NCBI GenBank assembly: GCA_935421135.1
Contig: OW285195.1
Location: forward strand, 6,858,701-6,922,700
Origin: Bugulina stolonifera
Lineage: Eukaryota; Bryozoa; Gymnolaemata; Cheilostomatida; Bugulidae
DNA length: 64,000 nt
Direction: 5' to 3'
Of the stretch, positions 24,136 through 36,720 are shown in pieces; the first letter of the stretch is position 1, and the number at the start of each line of letters is the position of its first letter. Both the position numbers and the translations under genes were made by a program. The notes under the pieces were generated by a model. It saw only the letters and a list, made by a program, of their open reading frames with translations. It was not told where the DNA came from and ran no database searches.

Positions 24136-24944
24136 GTAAATAGCTGCATGTGTATGATCGTGATGAATCCTACCAGGTGACTAAAGGCCTAATTGTAATT
24201 AATTGTAATTGTCAAGGGTCATGATCTTGATGTCACACACTTGAGGAACCAACTGCAAGTGTCAGCACCTGCTATGCCATCATTTACAGTTAGAATTTTA
24301 TTATTTAGAATTAGGTATTGTATTAGAACATCAAATTTTTATATTTTCAAACCACGGAAAATATAGCAGTAAGTCAAGGGTCAGTAAATTGAGTTGTTCT
24401 TGCTGTCCACTGTACATGTAAATGCTTCAAGTGAGGGGCAAACTACTCAATGTACCTTAGAATTAACTAGACAAATCTACAAAAAATTTCTATTGAGTTG
24501 CGCAGTTTGATTTGGAGATGTAATAATATCCAAAAAAATCATAAGACAGATTCTATTGCTTAGGTAATAGAAGCTTGTCTAGGAACCCAGCACAGGTCTA
24601 GCTAGTGTAGCATCAACAACACTGTTATTAGATGATTATAGAAAATATCTCACAACCACAATATTACTGTTTTATACTCAATGAATTCTATCAGTAGCCT
24701 TTTATATCTGACTCAGGCAGACCTCTAATCTAGTTTGATCCAAAACAAATCAAGTGTTATTATCAGTACATTGTATTGTAATGTAGACTTACTTATATGT
24801 AGTTGTAATATAGTGTATAATCCACCAAGCCTACACTTCATATAGACAATACTGAACCCATTCAATCAAGTATAAATGTAGAGTAAAAATAAATGACATA
24901 ATAGCAATGATATACATGTTTGTGTGCGATGTACTACCTGCTCA

Positions 24945-25112
24945 CCTACCTGTTCACCTACCTACCCCCATGTCCCTATCTCCCTCCCTACTTCCATGTA
25001 CCTACCTTCCTACCCACCTACCTACATGTACCTACCTACTCTGCCTACCAACCAACCTACCTACCTACCTACATACATACCTACTACATAACCACCCACC
25101 CACCCACATATA
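24945..25112. repeat. CCTA-rich low-complexity tract
   Basis: Pyrimidine-rich sequence built of ACCT/CCTA/CCCA tetramers with interruptions. It has open frames in more than one phase only because of its composition. Confidence 0.85.
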
Positions 25113-26979
25113 CTCATCTGCTCTTGTTTCTTTACAAGCAAATGTACATCAAAATTGGCATGAATCTCCAAAGAAAGAGACAGTAATAAGCTGTTTGGTA
25201 GTTTTCTGTTTTGCTAACATAAACCTAAAAGTAGTGATGACATAGTATGGCTCCTACATTTTTTACTAGATGTTGGCAGCAAAAAATTCTAACTGCACAA
25301 TTGGTTCTGGTTAGTAGCTACAGACCATAATCATGAAATTATATTTGCCACCCATTGTTTTAAATTACTACTTCCATGTCCCATAGCTGTATGTGTGATG
25401 AGTAAATAAGAAAGCATGCTTGATGAAACATGCTATAAATAATAATGTTTGGAAACAGATGTATTGTACCTTTATTATTTATTATACCTTGTACCTGTCT
25501 GTGACCCCTAATATTTGGTACCTGTATATGAATTTACTGTAGCCACTATCATCTACATGTATATTATGTAACATGCATGATGTATACTGGATGTACCTGT
25601 CTGATATGGATTGTGTTTATTTGATAGATTATTGACATCGGAATTCAATATCACAGCTATGCTACCAGGCCGCCAGCTAGGAAGAGTTATCACAAGCTTA
25701 CAGGCTGGATGCGCAGAAGCAATCAATTTCTGTATATTTATGCCTTCACAGTCCACATTTACAATGCATTCATAATTTTGGATGTGGGGTTATTAGATGT
25801 GTACCATGGCCAATCAATAAAAAACAGTCAATTTGTTACAATATTCTATGAATTAGTCTTACACTCCTTGATATATTTTCTAGTATTTTATCAAATTTTT
25901 ACATGCACATCATACCATAATAAAAATGCTTGTGGCAAGTATTATGGTCCTTTATCCATTGTAATTGACTGCCCGTGATAATACAATGAGTGTACACATG
26001 TACATGTACAATGAGTGTACACAAGGACATGTACAATGTATGTTCAATGTACACACATAACATAAATTGTAGACCACTTCATGACATGCTTTAGCAGACA
26101 TATTATGGTGAATATGTATATGTATTGAGTCTCGAGTATAGGCACGTAGCCTATATAATATTAGAAATTCATATTATTTTTCATTTCTAAAATAATCAAG
26201 CCATTGATATTTGTCACCAACAGCAATGGATAGCCCAATTGCCAACAGCTTTAGTTATCAGGCTAAGTGTTGTGGTATAAACTGTGTAATGAATTATGCC
26301 ATGAATTTTTAGTGCAGGGCAGGGGAACATTTACCCATTTTGGCCTCTAGATCAATACTTCCATCTGCATCTATCAAATATAATTTAGGCTGTGTTTTAC
26401 AAAATAAAGGTTTTATCATTGCAATAATACATTTACGGCGATTAGTATCATGCAATATGAAACAATAATTAATAATTATGCATATATGTAATGTAATTTG
26501 TAGATGAAATTCTATAGTGGGACCAAGCAGCACAAATAATATGTTGTATACATGTATATAACTTATGATAGGAGCATAAGCTGGCGACTTCATCTGTATT
26601 ATTATTATAGTAGGCATACATAATGCCTAATGGGTTTATCAGATGCCTGTGGTTGATGTTATTACAACAAAAAAAACCACTGACATCCTAATTATATGTT
26701 GTGAGTGGATTCTTGTGATGTTTCAATGCCCTATCTATGGCTCAATATCAGGAACATGGGTATCATAATGAGAAGAGGGAACAATTCCAAATGATACCCG
26801 AATGATACCCAAAATTTTTGAAAATGGCCCACTTCGGCCTAACGCGGCCCAAAAACTTGAATTTTGGTGCAAGAAAGGCCCTGTCCTTACAACTCAGCAT
26901 GTCAGCACGATTCTAATGATGTAAAAAAAAATTAACTGTCAGTACTCCTTTAAGTAAAAGGCGACTTTACAATTTCATG

Positions 26980-29900
26980 TCAAAGGTCATCATGAGAGGC
27001 TCCTATATTTATCTGAGGTAACTCATCTGTATTGGAATTCCTACGTTTGCAGTGCACTAAACAGCTGTAGGGAAGGATAACTCCACCTGATATTATCATC
27101 ATGGCAGAGATATAGTAATAGACTGTGGTCCAAGTGTTGTATGCATCATATAGATAACCTGTGGTAACAGAAATTACACAGATGGCATTATACAGGTATT
27201 ATACAGCAATACTCAACCACGCTGAGATTTAAATCAATATGGAATACTGTGATGTTTTGTGCTTAGGGTTTCACGCGGGTGCCGATATTAGCACGAGTGT
27301 GGGAAGCGCTTGGTACTGGTAGTGAGCTGCCAAGTTGTACTTCCACACATTACATGAAGAGTGAACAGTTATGTAAGCTCTTATAGGTATATTGTAGAGG
27401 ACGTAGGCCGATGCTTAAGCTCATTGAAGAGGCAAGGATCAACTAAGGTCCGATGTTTATGCTCATCAAGGAGTAAGAGACTTATGCGAGTATGAGGACG
27501 AGCTCGGGCGCTAAAGGTCCAGGGAACCGAGGCTGTAGCTGCCTGCCTACAAGAGTAAGACTCTGTAGATTGAGTTAGGAGATGTTGCTTTATTAGAGCG
27601 CAATCAACAACTGATTTAGCATAGAAAATGTGCTGGCTTTTATACTATTTGAATTTCTGGTAAACAGGTCGACAGGAGGGGCGGGTGGTACAATAAAGTA
27701 TTGCGTAACAAGATGGCTAAAAAGTGCCCGAGGTCCGACCATCAAAGGGTCGGCCATGCACAAGAAAGTGTTTACAATCAAGTGAAATGAATTATATATT
27801 AAAATGAATAAGATCCAAGACATTGGCCATTATTTATATTAGGCAAAAAGACTTAGAATGGAAATAGACAATAATGTACTTACTGTACAATGGCTTATAA
27901 TAGCGTTAGCTTATTTTAACGTTTTGACGAGTGGATCGAACTCGTTAAAATATAAATAGTATTACTAAACTATAGTTAGCTATATTCACGTGTTGTTTTT
28001 ATTAGTTGAAGCAACACTACTACATGTAGTAAAGTATTACTGCAGTTGATTACAAGTATGGTGGTTAGTTTTCAGCATGAAACCGTGTTGATTTGATAGT
28101 GCAATATGTAGAGTGCATGACTGTCAATCCAATGCCCGTGGGTTCGAATCCCGCTCCAGGACTGATTTTTTTTCCATCTGTTGTATACGATAAGATTAGC
28201 TAGGTATACAATACTAATCTCATCTGTAACTGTACCATAGGGTAACTGCAGGTGCAATTCTATATTCAACTATACGACAATAAAAAGGGCTGAATATACT
28301 ACTTATGAGCCAAAAGAACGGTTTAAAATTGTAATTTTGCCTTACCTGCACCTTACCACATTTTACCACAACCCTGTACCTTTTTGGTCGTCAAATTAAA
28401 ATCTATATTTGGTGGGGTTCGTTAAATTAAATATACGTTAAATAAAACTTCCAACAAAATTCTCGAAATTGTTATTTTTTTTCCGCGTTAAATTAAGCCA
28501 TTGTACAGTATTTCGTAAGTAATTTAGACATTAAAATATGCTTAGAGTCATTCAAGATAGAGAATATTCGCTTGGACGACAAGGCCTTCTTGATGACCTC
28601 TGCATAGGTTAGCCTGGGTGGTGAGGGAGTCGGCCGGTCCATCACGATACGTGAGGCTATTGTTTTTAAAATGGTTGCTAATTGAAACTACACTCGTAAA
28701 AACCCTTGCACACTCTTTCAAATAAATCACTTCAAGAACATGATTAATCTATTTTCTCGCATCCAAGTAGTGGCATTCAGTCTATAATTCTTATATATTA
28801 TAATAATATTTATCTCCAATCTTGGTAAAGGGAGACAAATTTGTACTATGGTGAATAATCTATTAGATGCCTCAAGTACCTGCAAGTACCTGCAAGTACC
28901 TGCAAGTACCTGCAAGTACCTACAAGTACCTGCAAGTACCTGCAAGTACCTGCAAGCACCTGCAAGCACCTGCAAGCACCTGCGAGCACCTGCGAGCACC
29001 TGCAAGCACCTGCGAGCACCTGCGAGCACCTGCAAGCACCTGCCAGCACCTGCAAGTACCTGCAAGTACCTGTAAGTACCTGCAAATGTTCTGATAAGAT
29101 AGCTCCGAAGGGTGCGATTTTACTGTATTCTTGGTAAGTACATTGTTACATATTGTACAAAACCAATTTATGATGGCAGTCCAGCAGGTAAAATCTAAAT
29201 TGGTAGAGCTTGTACATGTCATAAACTATTGAAATGTAGCCTTTTGTTTTAAAACACAAATCTTGATTAGATAGTGATGTGTTTCTTTTAGTGTACCTCC
29301 TTTGCTAGATAGATGTTATAATATATAGGCACTGTGCTGTTACATGTGATTTTGTGTAGTAAAGTAATTCAATTTACTCATTGATGATCAGAAACAGGTT
29401 GCACTAAGGTGCCCTTAGTTCATGTCTACCTAGTCACCTATTTCCTCTCCCTGCCACACTATGCCAACAATAACATGAGCAGCACGTCTTAAAGACTAGG
29501 TCTACTTAAATCAGCAGTTTTTTTTCAAGAGTTGTCTTACCATTATAATAGATAAACCAATTTGCAATGCACACCATGCTCTTGCTAGTACAAAGACAAC
29601 CAATATTTATGGCACATATTTGTTAGCTTCCGCAACAACCAATTTTGATACTGGACATGACATTCATTTAGTACACTAGTCACTACTGCATTGAACTTGT
29701 GTGTCATCTAATTTTGGGAGACAACTCCTGAGGGAGCATTAGTGGATTGAGCAGAACTGAAAGGATACGTACATAATATATCGAACTATAAATATATTGC
29801 TGTCTCACCTGATATTGAAGTGGAGGCGATCACGCCGATGCTTTGGAAGAATGTTTGTATTCCAATAGCTACCGTGACGTTTTCCACTCCAACTATCTCT

Positions 29901-32900
29901 GACAGTAACAATGGCATTAGGGAGTAAAAGGAGCTGCCAGCCGATGCCATGCCAAATAACACTAAGATTATACCTGCAAGTAGAACGTCAGGGACTGGTA
30001 TTTTCATGAATTTGAAAAAAGTCTCTGACTGCTCAAAAGATAAACTTCTTGAATAAAAAACATCGTAAATGAATATGTTTGAGAAATCTAACACATGCGG
30101 TTTGCCATCTACATGTAGATTACGTCATGTATAGAAATGTTATTACTCCAATGATACAAAATGTGCGTATTTAGCAGCAGTAGAATGAGAAGAATCTACA
30201 TGCACAATTAACCACAGTAAATACTCAAACTATCTTGGAGACATGAATAATTTACACAAGCAGCTATGTTTATGTATGTATTAAGAGTTGTCTGCACATT
30301 GCGCTACAATAGCTAAGAGAAGATAACTCGAAGTTCATGAGAAAAAATAACAACAATATAATAATATTATATTATGATGTATTTTTAGCAAGGAATTTAT
30401 TTTTGAGCAGCCAGAGAATTGTTTCAAATCTATGAAAATACCAGTCCCTAACTGGGGTTTGAACCCGGGGCCTCTACGGCACTTAATCGCCTAGCACAGT
30501 GAATAGAACATGCTACCCACTACACCAGCTCAGCAACCTTTAAAAATGAAGCTTCACCAGTGAGCAGTAGACATGCTCTGAGAAAACTGCACACGAGGCT
30601 CTTATTATGGCCACCTTGCGCCTTATGTGATGTTAGAGAGTTTGGCCATTTAATTATATATTGAAAACGAAAATCCGAACTGCTCGGGAAAAATCGAAAA
30701 ACTTGAGAGCCCTAATAAGAATTAGGTGAAGTAACAACACTTCTACGTTTAGTGACTGTAGTACAATCAGTTACAATATTATAACACATGTATTTATTAC
30801 TGGCTGTGAACACAACAGACTGGAGTAATACACTGTATAATTGTAAGCCATTATGACAATACTAAATAAATTCATGCACATAATAATGTATTATGTGTAC
30901 AACATGTACATATTATTATGTGCATGTACACAAGTCATAATATGTACGAGTAACATGTACATGTATATATGTATCACTGCAAGTTTTACATCTGACATGA
31001 ACATAATTATGTATGATACACCATATTATAATATACCAACTCTTTCACCCCAGAATATTTTTGTATGCTAGTTCCACGGCCTTGAAATACTGAAGATAAA
31101 AACAGAATGAACAGTATTGTGCTAGCGGGTCATAAGGATTTGCAGAATTATACAAAACTTCTTGGAGTTGTCTTCTCAACAAATTGTAGCAGTTTTTTCA
31201 TGTAAGGAAAGATAACTTTAAAATAAATGATAGGTTGAAAATCAATGAAAAAATTTCTTGTTTCATGAAATGCAAATTCATAAAACTATATACATGTACA
31301 TTGTAAGATCTAAACAGACAGAACTTTATTTCTATGTTTAAATCATCTGGCAGTCAAATCAGAAACTTTCTGTAATACGAACTTTGAACTGCTGACTAGC
31401 ATAACATACCTGGTAAACGAGAAATTATAGCGCAAGCTAGTGCTAGAATTCCAGCTATAAATAGACTAAGAGTAAACTGGTTTGTTGCAGTTATTATGTG
31501 TCTGTCTACCAGTATACCATTAGCTATACGACACGGCACTTCCAAACCACCAGTTATCATGATGACTATAGCTACAGTACTTTTAGGAATTCCTGTGAAA
31601 ATAAAATGTGCCATAGTATTATAACACAGCACCATTGAATAACACAGCATAGCATTGCATAGCCAATGTGCAATGCCAATGGTATAGCACGCCATAACAC
31701 TGCATAGTGATGACCATCATATTATATTGTAGCTGCATAGTGGGGCTTAGCATAGTGTAGCAACGTATAACATGGCATAGCATAGCACAATAACCTACTC
31801 ACCACATTCCTCTGCAAGAGAGGGAACACACTGGTAGACAACTCCTTGTCCAAACATGAATATCATAATACATATGCAGAAGACTATAAACCCTGGTCTC
31901 CTCAGCAGACCCCAGTTACATGAACTTCTTCTCTCACCAAATCTGCTAACGTCTACAAGGAGACCACAAAGTACATGCACAACTATACATTGTATATACA
32001 TGTATACACATACAACTCTATACATGTGCATTGTATATAATATACATGTACATATACAACCATGCATTGTACTATTTATGTATGTCTATGTAAAACCATA
32101 TTATGTTGTATGTAAATGCGTTGTACTGTATATATGTATTTCTCGCGTACAACTATTTTATTGTATGCATATTGTACGAACTTGTACAATCGCTTAGAAA
32201 TATCTGAGATGTCAAAGACTACAATTCCCAGAATTCAGTGTCCTGATCAGACACCTTTTCGTCGTTGTCATTCTCCACACCATGCCACTAGTTCGAACAA
32301 ACACTAAACAGTTATGCAAAAATATGATATCATTATTACTAAGTGTAGCAGTATAGTTACATAATTATGTACAGGAACAGGGTTTCCCATTATTTTAATA
32401 ATTCCAGGATTCTACAGCAAACTCCCTGGTAAAAAAGGGACTGCCCATCGTGTAGCATGCTAGTATATAGTGTTAGCCACTAACCCACCTACTCCAGCCA
32501 CAAATGAAGACCTAAGGCTACATGTACATGAAATTAAGAAATAAATTATTACCCTAAATTCTACACGTCCATTAATTAAATTCTACTTAGTCCATTAATG
32601 AACTAACAGGAGTGGCCTATTCAGTTTTATGTAGCATGTACGAAACATGCATATCTAAGCTGTTCAACTACATTTATTTGTAAACTCACCACTCTCAGTG
32701 TTAGATTCCTCCTCCCCTTCAATCAATACGACTGAACCTGCATAGTCACTTACAGAGTACAGTCGTTTTCTGCCGCCATCTAAGCTAGCAGTAAGGGTAG
32801 ATTGACTAACCACCCAAGCCAGTTGAGATGAGAGAGATAAATGTGGGCTATCTCTTTTCTCTAATTTATAAGGTCTGGGTAGAAGGGTGTTTGTCTCTAT

Positions 32901-35900
32901 GGTGTGGCACCTCTCCCTAGGTAGTCTCTGTAAATTATAAACGCATACAATATGCTATTAATAGAGGGAGGGCAACTTCAAATTGCAACCAAATAGCTTA
33001 CGAAGCCCATTTCCCAAGCATACATAGATATAGATCACATGCATATAGATTTAAATAAATTATCCCAAGCATTTGTTATTATTGAACAGCTAGAGGCTCA
33101 AATCTTAGATGGACACAAAAGAATATACTCTATTTTTCATTGTTCATGTATGCTGTACTTGCACAACATATCCACAAAACAAATTCTCAGATTTGAAACC
33201 AAGCTTCGCATAGCCTGCCGTATCTTCGGCATCTCTGTTTGTTGACGTTTCCACGGTAACACAGAAGGCTTTCAAATTAGCCAATGAAAAAGTAATTGAG
33301 CAAATATTTTTTGAAAGAAAATAACCTAAATATTTCTGGAGCCAAATAATCAGCCAATTCACTGTCCACACAAGAACGATTTATTCAGAGTCAAAAATCA
33401 TCCATAAAATATTGTAGTCTGAACTCATTTTTATCTCACTCCATATACATGCACATTGAATATTCCGTGTCTCTGTTGACTCTAAATTATTATACCAGAT
33501 ATGCGAGTAGTTTACAGGCTGTTATGTAATGAATGGGCTTGGAGCCAATTATACTTGAAAGTAATTCAACACCAACACTCTTCAAAACCAATACCAACAC
33601 CAACACCTTGTATTAGATACTAACATTGAACACTGGTATTTGATCCAAAACTTGCTATGTACCTCCAAGTCTAGCGTATGGTCTGTAGTTTTTCTCTCCA
33701 CATGTGAATGGGAGCTAGAAAGAGATCCTTTACTGTTGGAATCTTTGTCTGTGATGCAGGAGGAACCCGGGGTCTCATCAGTGTATGAAGAAATGGAAGA
33801 CTGTGGTGTAGACAACTTCTGATAGTATGATAAAGGCCTGAGCAGCACAGCCAAACACAGAAACTGAAGGTTGAATCCAGCTGTTAATTGATAACATAAA
33901 TTACAATCAAATCTGCTGAGACACAGTTTTAGGAGAGTGCTCATGTATCTCACAGTCCCAGTAAACACATGCAGGTTGGTGTCAGGAAGAACATCTGACC
34001 GAAAGAGCATACGCTCTACCTACCTTACTATTTCTTTGGCATCTCACAGTAACCTAGCTCTATGGAGACTATATTTTTATAACTGTGTGGGGGGGGAGGG
34101 GAACTCAACCCTTACAGGTATAACAAACATTACCATGCTGTACATACATGTACATGTATGTACATGTACATGTATGTACATGTATTGCGTCACGAACCCT
34201 TACATCTATTTTGATCATGAAGCCAAGTATTAGTATTGTTGCTTCACGCTGGGTTTATAACACATGGTGCCTAGAGAGTGTTGGTGAGACCTAGGGAAGC
34301 TCGCACACCACTAAGAAATAAGTCATACCTAAGCACATGGTATATAAAATACCACAGACATACTCTGTAACGACAGTCTACCACTATTATTACTACATGT
34401 ATTAGTATCATCCTTACGCACTATTAGGTCAATACCCCTCTTCCTATTTACTGAATCACTATGTTTTCTACTGCTACCAAATTCACTGCCAAACAGCACT
34501 GTTAGTACTATATATTAGATACAGTGAATCCATAAAATTTTTCTGAGCTATATTTACCTTACCGTACATAAGAAGGGCGGAAGAAAAGTCTAAGTTGTCA
34601 AACAAAGGTCGGATGACGTAAGGAATGACAACAGTACCAGCTCCACATCCACCAGTTACTAGCCCAATTGCTAAGCCTTTCTTCTTATCAAAGTAGCACT
34701 GACTGATTAATATACTGGATGCAAGAGTCATCCTCATACCCAAACCTGTATAACATAGAGCGTACATTTGCTAGAGAGGTTGTTACTGGAGCAACTCAGA
34801 TCATCAAGGACAGATAACTTTCACATAACCAATATAATTTTGCTTCATGCAACATATTATACATAATTAATAGTGGGATTTGTAAACTAGACAATGCATT
34901 ATAGAGCTCAAATATCTTTGGTTAACTTCAATTCACCATAATTTATTTAAATCATTGCTGATATTATACAGTATTCATGTGGTAAATCTACATACATGTA
35001 CATGTAACTATACCAATTTGTGTTCAGTAGTTTTTTAGGTACAACATGAGAAAGAGCCTTACTGGTACCATTAAACAATAATATTAATTATTTATTAAGC
35101 TGTCATGTATTGCTCTTTCTCATCTCTACTCATATAGTCGGTGACTGTCACTCACCTCCCACAATGCTGTACAGGATTATCATGGCTGGTAGACTAGAGA
35201 CGTATGCTAGTGATATGTAACTAGTAGAAAGTAGCGTAACTCCCAACATACACACTGCTCTGTGTTGGAACTTTATAATAAGGACACTAACAATTGGACC
35301 TGTAAGCATAGAAATCATGGTGACTCATATGCTACATTGATCTAAATAAGAAGTTGTGTTCTCTCAACAAGCTTATTATTTTCTTTTTAAAATTGAGGGA
35401 GGACAACTTCTTATAAATGTATCAGACAAGCTTTTAAAATTCAATTACAACGACTATTACAATTTGTTATTCAGTGACTGGTGCTAATAGAGTGTCCTTT
35501 TCTTTGCGGCACAACAAAAGTAATGCATTAACATGAATTCTAAGGTATGAAATGGCTGTGGGACACAGTACTCTTGACAAGGAAAAGATGAATTGCAACT
35601 CTTCATGGAAGAGCAGCAGTGGATTGATTACATGGTTCACCCACAGTTCACCCCAGGCACTGTATAATCTATGTGATGAGCTAGACATCGACCTACATAG
35701 GGACCTTAGCACTAGTCAGTAGGCCCACACATTCAGCTACATGTAGCTGTTTCTCAACTATTGATGGCCCATGAGTTTGTGCAAGTTTTGGTAGCTTGAA
35801 GGTGACATTCTATGTAGATGTGGATCACCAAGTTATTGTCATAATTTGAGTTTGAAACAGGAATATTTTTTTCATTATAGAGAGTAAATATTGCATTTAA

Positions 35901-36720
35901 AATATAAATACTTATACAAGCTTTTTATTTCAATAAATTGTTTAACTAATACAGTAGAGGTGCTCTTGATATCTCTAATTACATGTACATATAGCTGTAA
36001 GCTATCTAGACCTCTATAGAAGAAGATATACATAATAATGTAATTTAATTTTCCAGGTAGTTTTTGAAACCACTTTCTAAGTTAACCAGCAGCACTCCTA
36101 AATGAAGATTTATTATTGCTATGAACAGCAGGTAGGGTGTACGTCAGATGATGGAATTGTTAGCTTACCAGCGACCCCAGCTACCATACTGTGCACAGAG
36201 AAGACCCATAGCAAACTGGAGGCGCTGTAGATCTCTTCGTATCTACTGATGAGTTCGACCAAGATAATACCTTGGCACTTTAATCCGCCCACAGCCATGG
36301 TAAATATACATATACAAACTGTAAATATGCATATACAAACTGCAAATATACATATACAAACTGTAAATATACATATACATACCAACGCTGTAAATATGCA
36401 TTATGTCAACTGCGAAAACATACACACACCAACTGCAAAGAGTTTTGTGTATGAAATATGTTGTAACAAACACAATCTAATGACTTGTAATAAATTATAA
36501 CAAAATTTATGTGACACAAATTATACAATTAAACAATAACAAGATCAGGGTCAGTGCATGCATATTACAGATGCACACTACAACCGTGGAATACACAGAT
36601 ATAGTTACTGTAAAATACTGCGCAGATATAATAGTGTGACACGGCAGTAATAAAGTTACCAAAGACAATAGTCCATGCATATCCAGAGTCTATAGGTAGG
36701 CGGCTTTCCAGTAAAGGCAT
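26980..36720 (-). CDS. SLC16/monocarboxylate transporter-like MFS protein (556 aa, 10 exons)
   Basis: Exons in transcript order: 36660-36720, 36169-36318, 35156-35299, 34563-34745, 33663-33880, 32690-32927, 31803-31952, 31410-31592, 29809-29973, 26980-27158. All are GT-AG with matching phases, total 1671 nt. Exon 1 encodes PIDSGYAWTIVF, the family's [DE]GG[WY]GW motif before TM1. Lys34 falls exactly where MCT1 has its TM1 lysine (22nd residue from the motif glycine). TM2-TM6 span about 65-200, starting at GPIVSVLI. A long cytoplasmic loop (about 200-345, Ser/Thr-rich) follows, then TM7-TM12. In TM8, EVPCR gives Glu399 and Arg403, matching the Asp-Arg pair of MCTs with Glu for Asp. The last exon has a TM and a short tail ending HDDL. 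It is likely a plasma-membrane carrier of monocarboxylates or related solutes; the exact substrate cannot be read from sequence. The intron before exon 2 ends in a tandem acceptor array. Confidence 0.9.
27248..27777 (-). mobile_element. LTR-like block, second gypsy-type family
   Basis: On the plus strand it begins TGTGATGTTTTGTGC, the complement of an LTR 3' end (...CATCACA). On the minus strand it has TATAAAAGCC (27636-27645) and AATAAA (27590-27595) about 50 bp apart, like the 62452 LTR, plus a GC-richer composition. The other boundary is unsure: TGTAAACACTTTCTTG, ending at 27777, is one candidate. I found no target duplication. It lies in the last transporter intron. Confidence 0.45.
28090..28168 (+). 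repeat. tRNA-like fragment (B box), possible SINE head
   Basis: GTGGGTTCGAATCCCGC forms a normal T-arm with a perfect B box, preceded by an anticodon-like CTGTCAA and followed by a T8 run. The acceptor stem does not pair, so this is not a functional tRNA gene. A decayed tRNA or tRNA-derived SINE is more likely. Confidence 0.35.
28873..29085. repeat. 10-bp minisatellite (CAAGTACCTG)n
   Basis: About 21 copies. A middle block switches to AAGCACCTG/GAGCACCTG variants. Because 10 is not a multiple of 3 and no unit carries a stop, all frames on both strands are open, which produces spurious ORFs. On the transporter sense strand each unit reads CAG|GTACTTG. It lies in the last transporter intron. 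Confidence 0.95.
30375..30655 (-). repeat. tRNA-like B-box repeat, copy 3
   Basis: A good copy with TGATGTATTTTTAGCAAGGA at the left, GGGTTTGAACCCGGGG (B-box complement) and the block CTACACCAGCTCAGCAACC. It lies in the transporter intron between exons 8 and 9. No inverted right end is visible. Confidence 0.75.
36319..36389 (-). promoter_or_regulatory. Tandem 3' splice acceptor array (21-bp unit)
   Basis: On the minus strand TATTTACAG or TATTTGCAG followed by TTTGTATATG recurs. This gives acceptor-like sites with exon starts at 36318, 36339 and 36360, and a further one at 36387. All are in frame with transporter exon 1 and free of stops. The innermost site (36318) gives a TM1 that aligns without gap to MCTs. 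The others would add 7, 14 or 23 residues built of VCICIFT units. Confidence 0.75.

Larger units (their letters stand above)
22912..26949 (+). mobile_element. TTAA-flanked DNA transposon, probably decayed Kolobok
   Basis: TTAA at 22908-22911 is followed by AGGAGTACTGACAGCTAAT. At the far end the exact complement (one mismatch) runs to 26949 and is followed by TTAA at 26950-26953. This gives a 4.0-kb element with TIRs of about 19 bp. The ends share TTAAAGG and the spacing of ACTG with the MITE at 10420. Candidate transposase exons sit inside. The right end falls just downstream of the transporter stop codon, in its 3' UTR. Two independent remnants of one family could give the same picture, so the single-element reading is an inference. 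Confidence 0.6.

Noticed and set aside
24907..25245. Pro/Tyr/Thr-rich ORFs
   Set aside because: Low-complexity CCTA tract read in two frames.
28090..28168. Functional tRNA gene
   Set aside because: Good B box and T-arm, but the acceptor stem does not pair and the D-arm is poor.
28727..29222. Several ORFs on both strands with repeated YLQVLAG/STCKYLQ peptides
   Set aside because: Translation of the 10-bp minisatellite, which is open in every frame; it lies in an intron.
35467..35712. 81-codon minus-strand ORF in a transporter intron, and an opposite-strand DELQLFMEEQQWIDYMV frame
   Set aside because: The minus frame has no splice fit. The plus frame is short and ends quickly; a transposon trace is possible but I could not support it.
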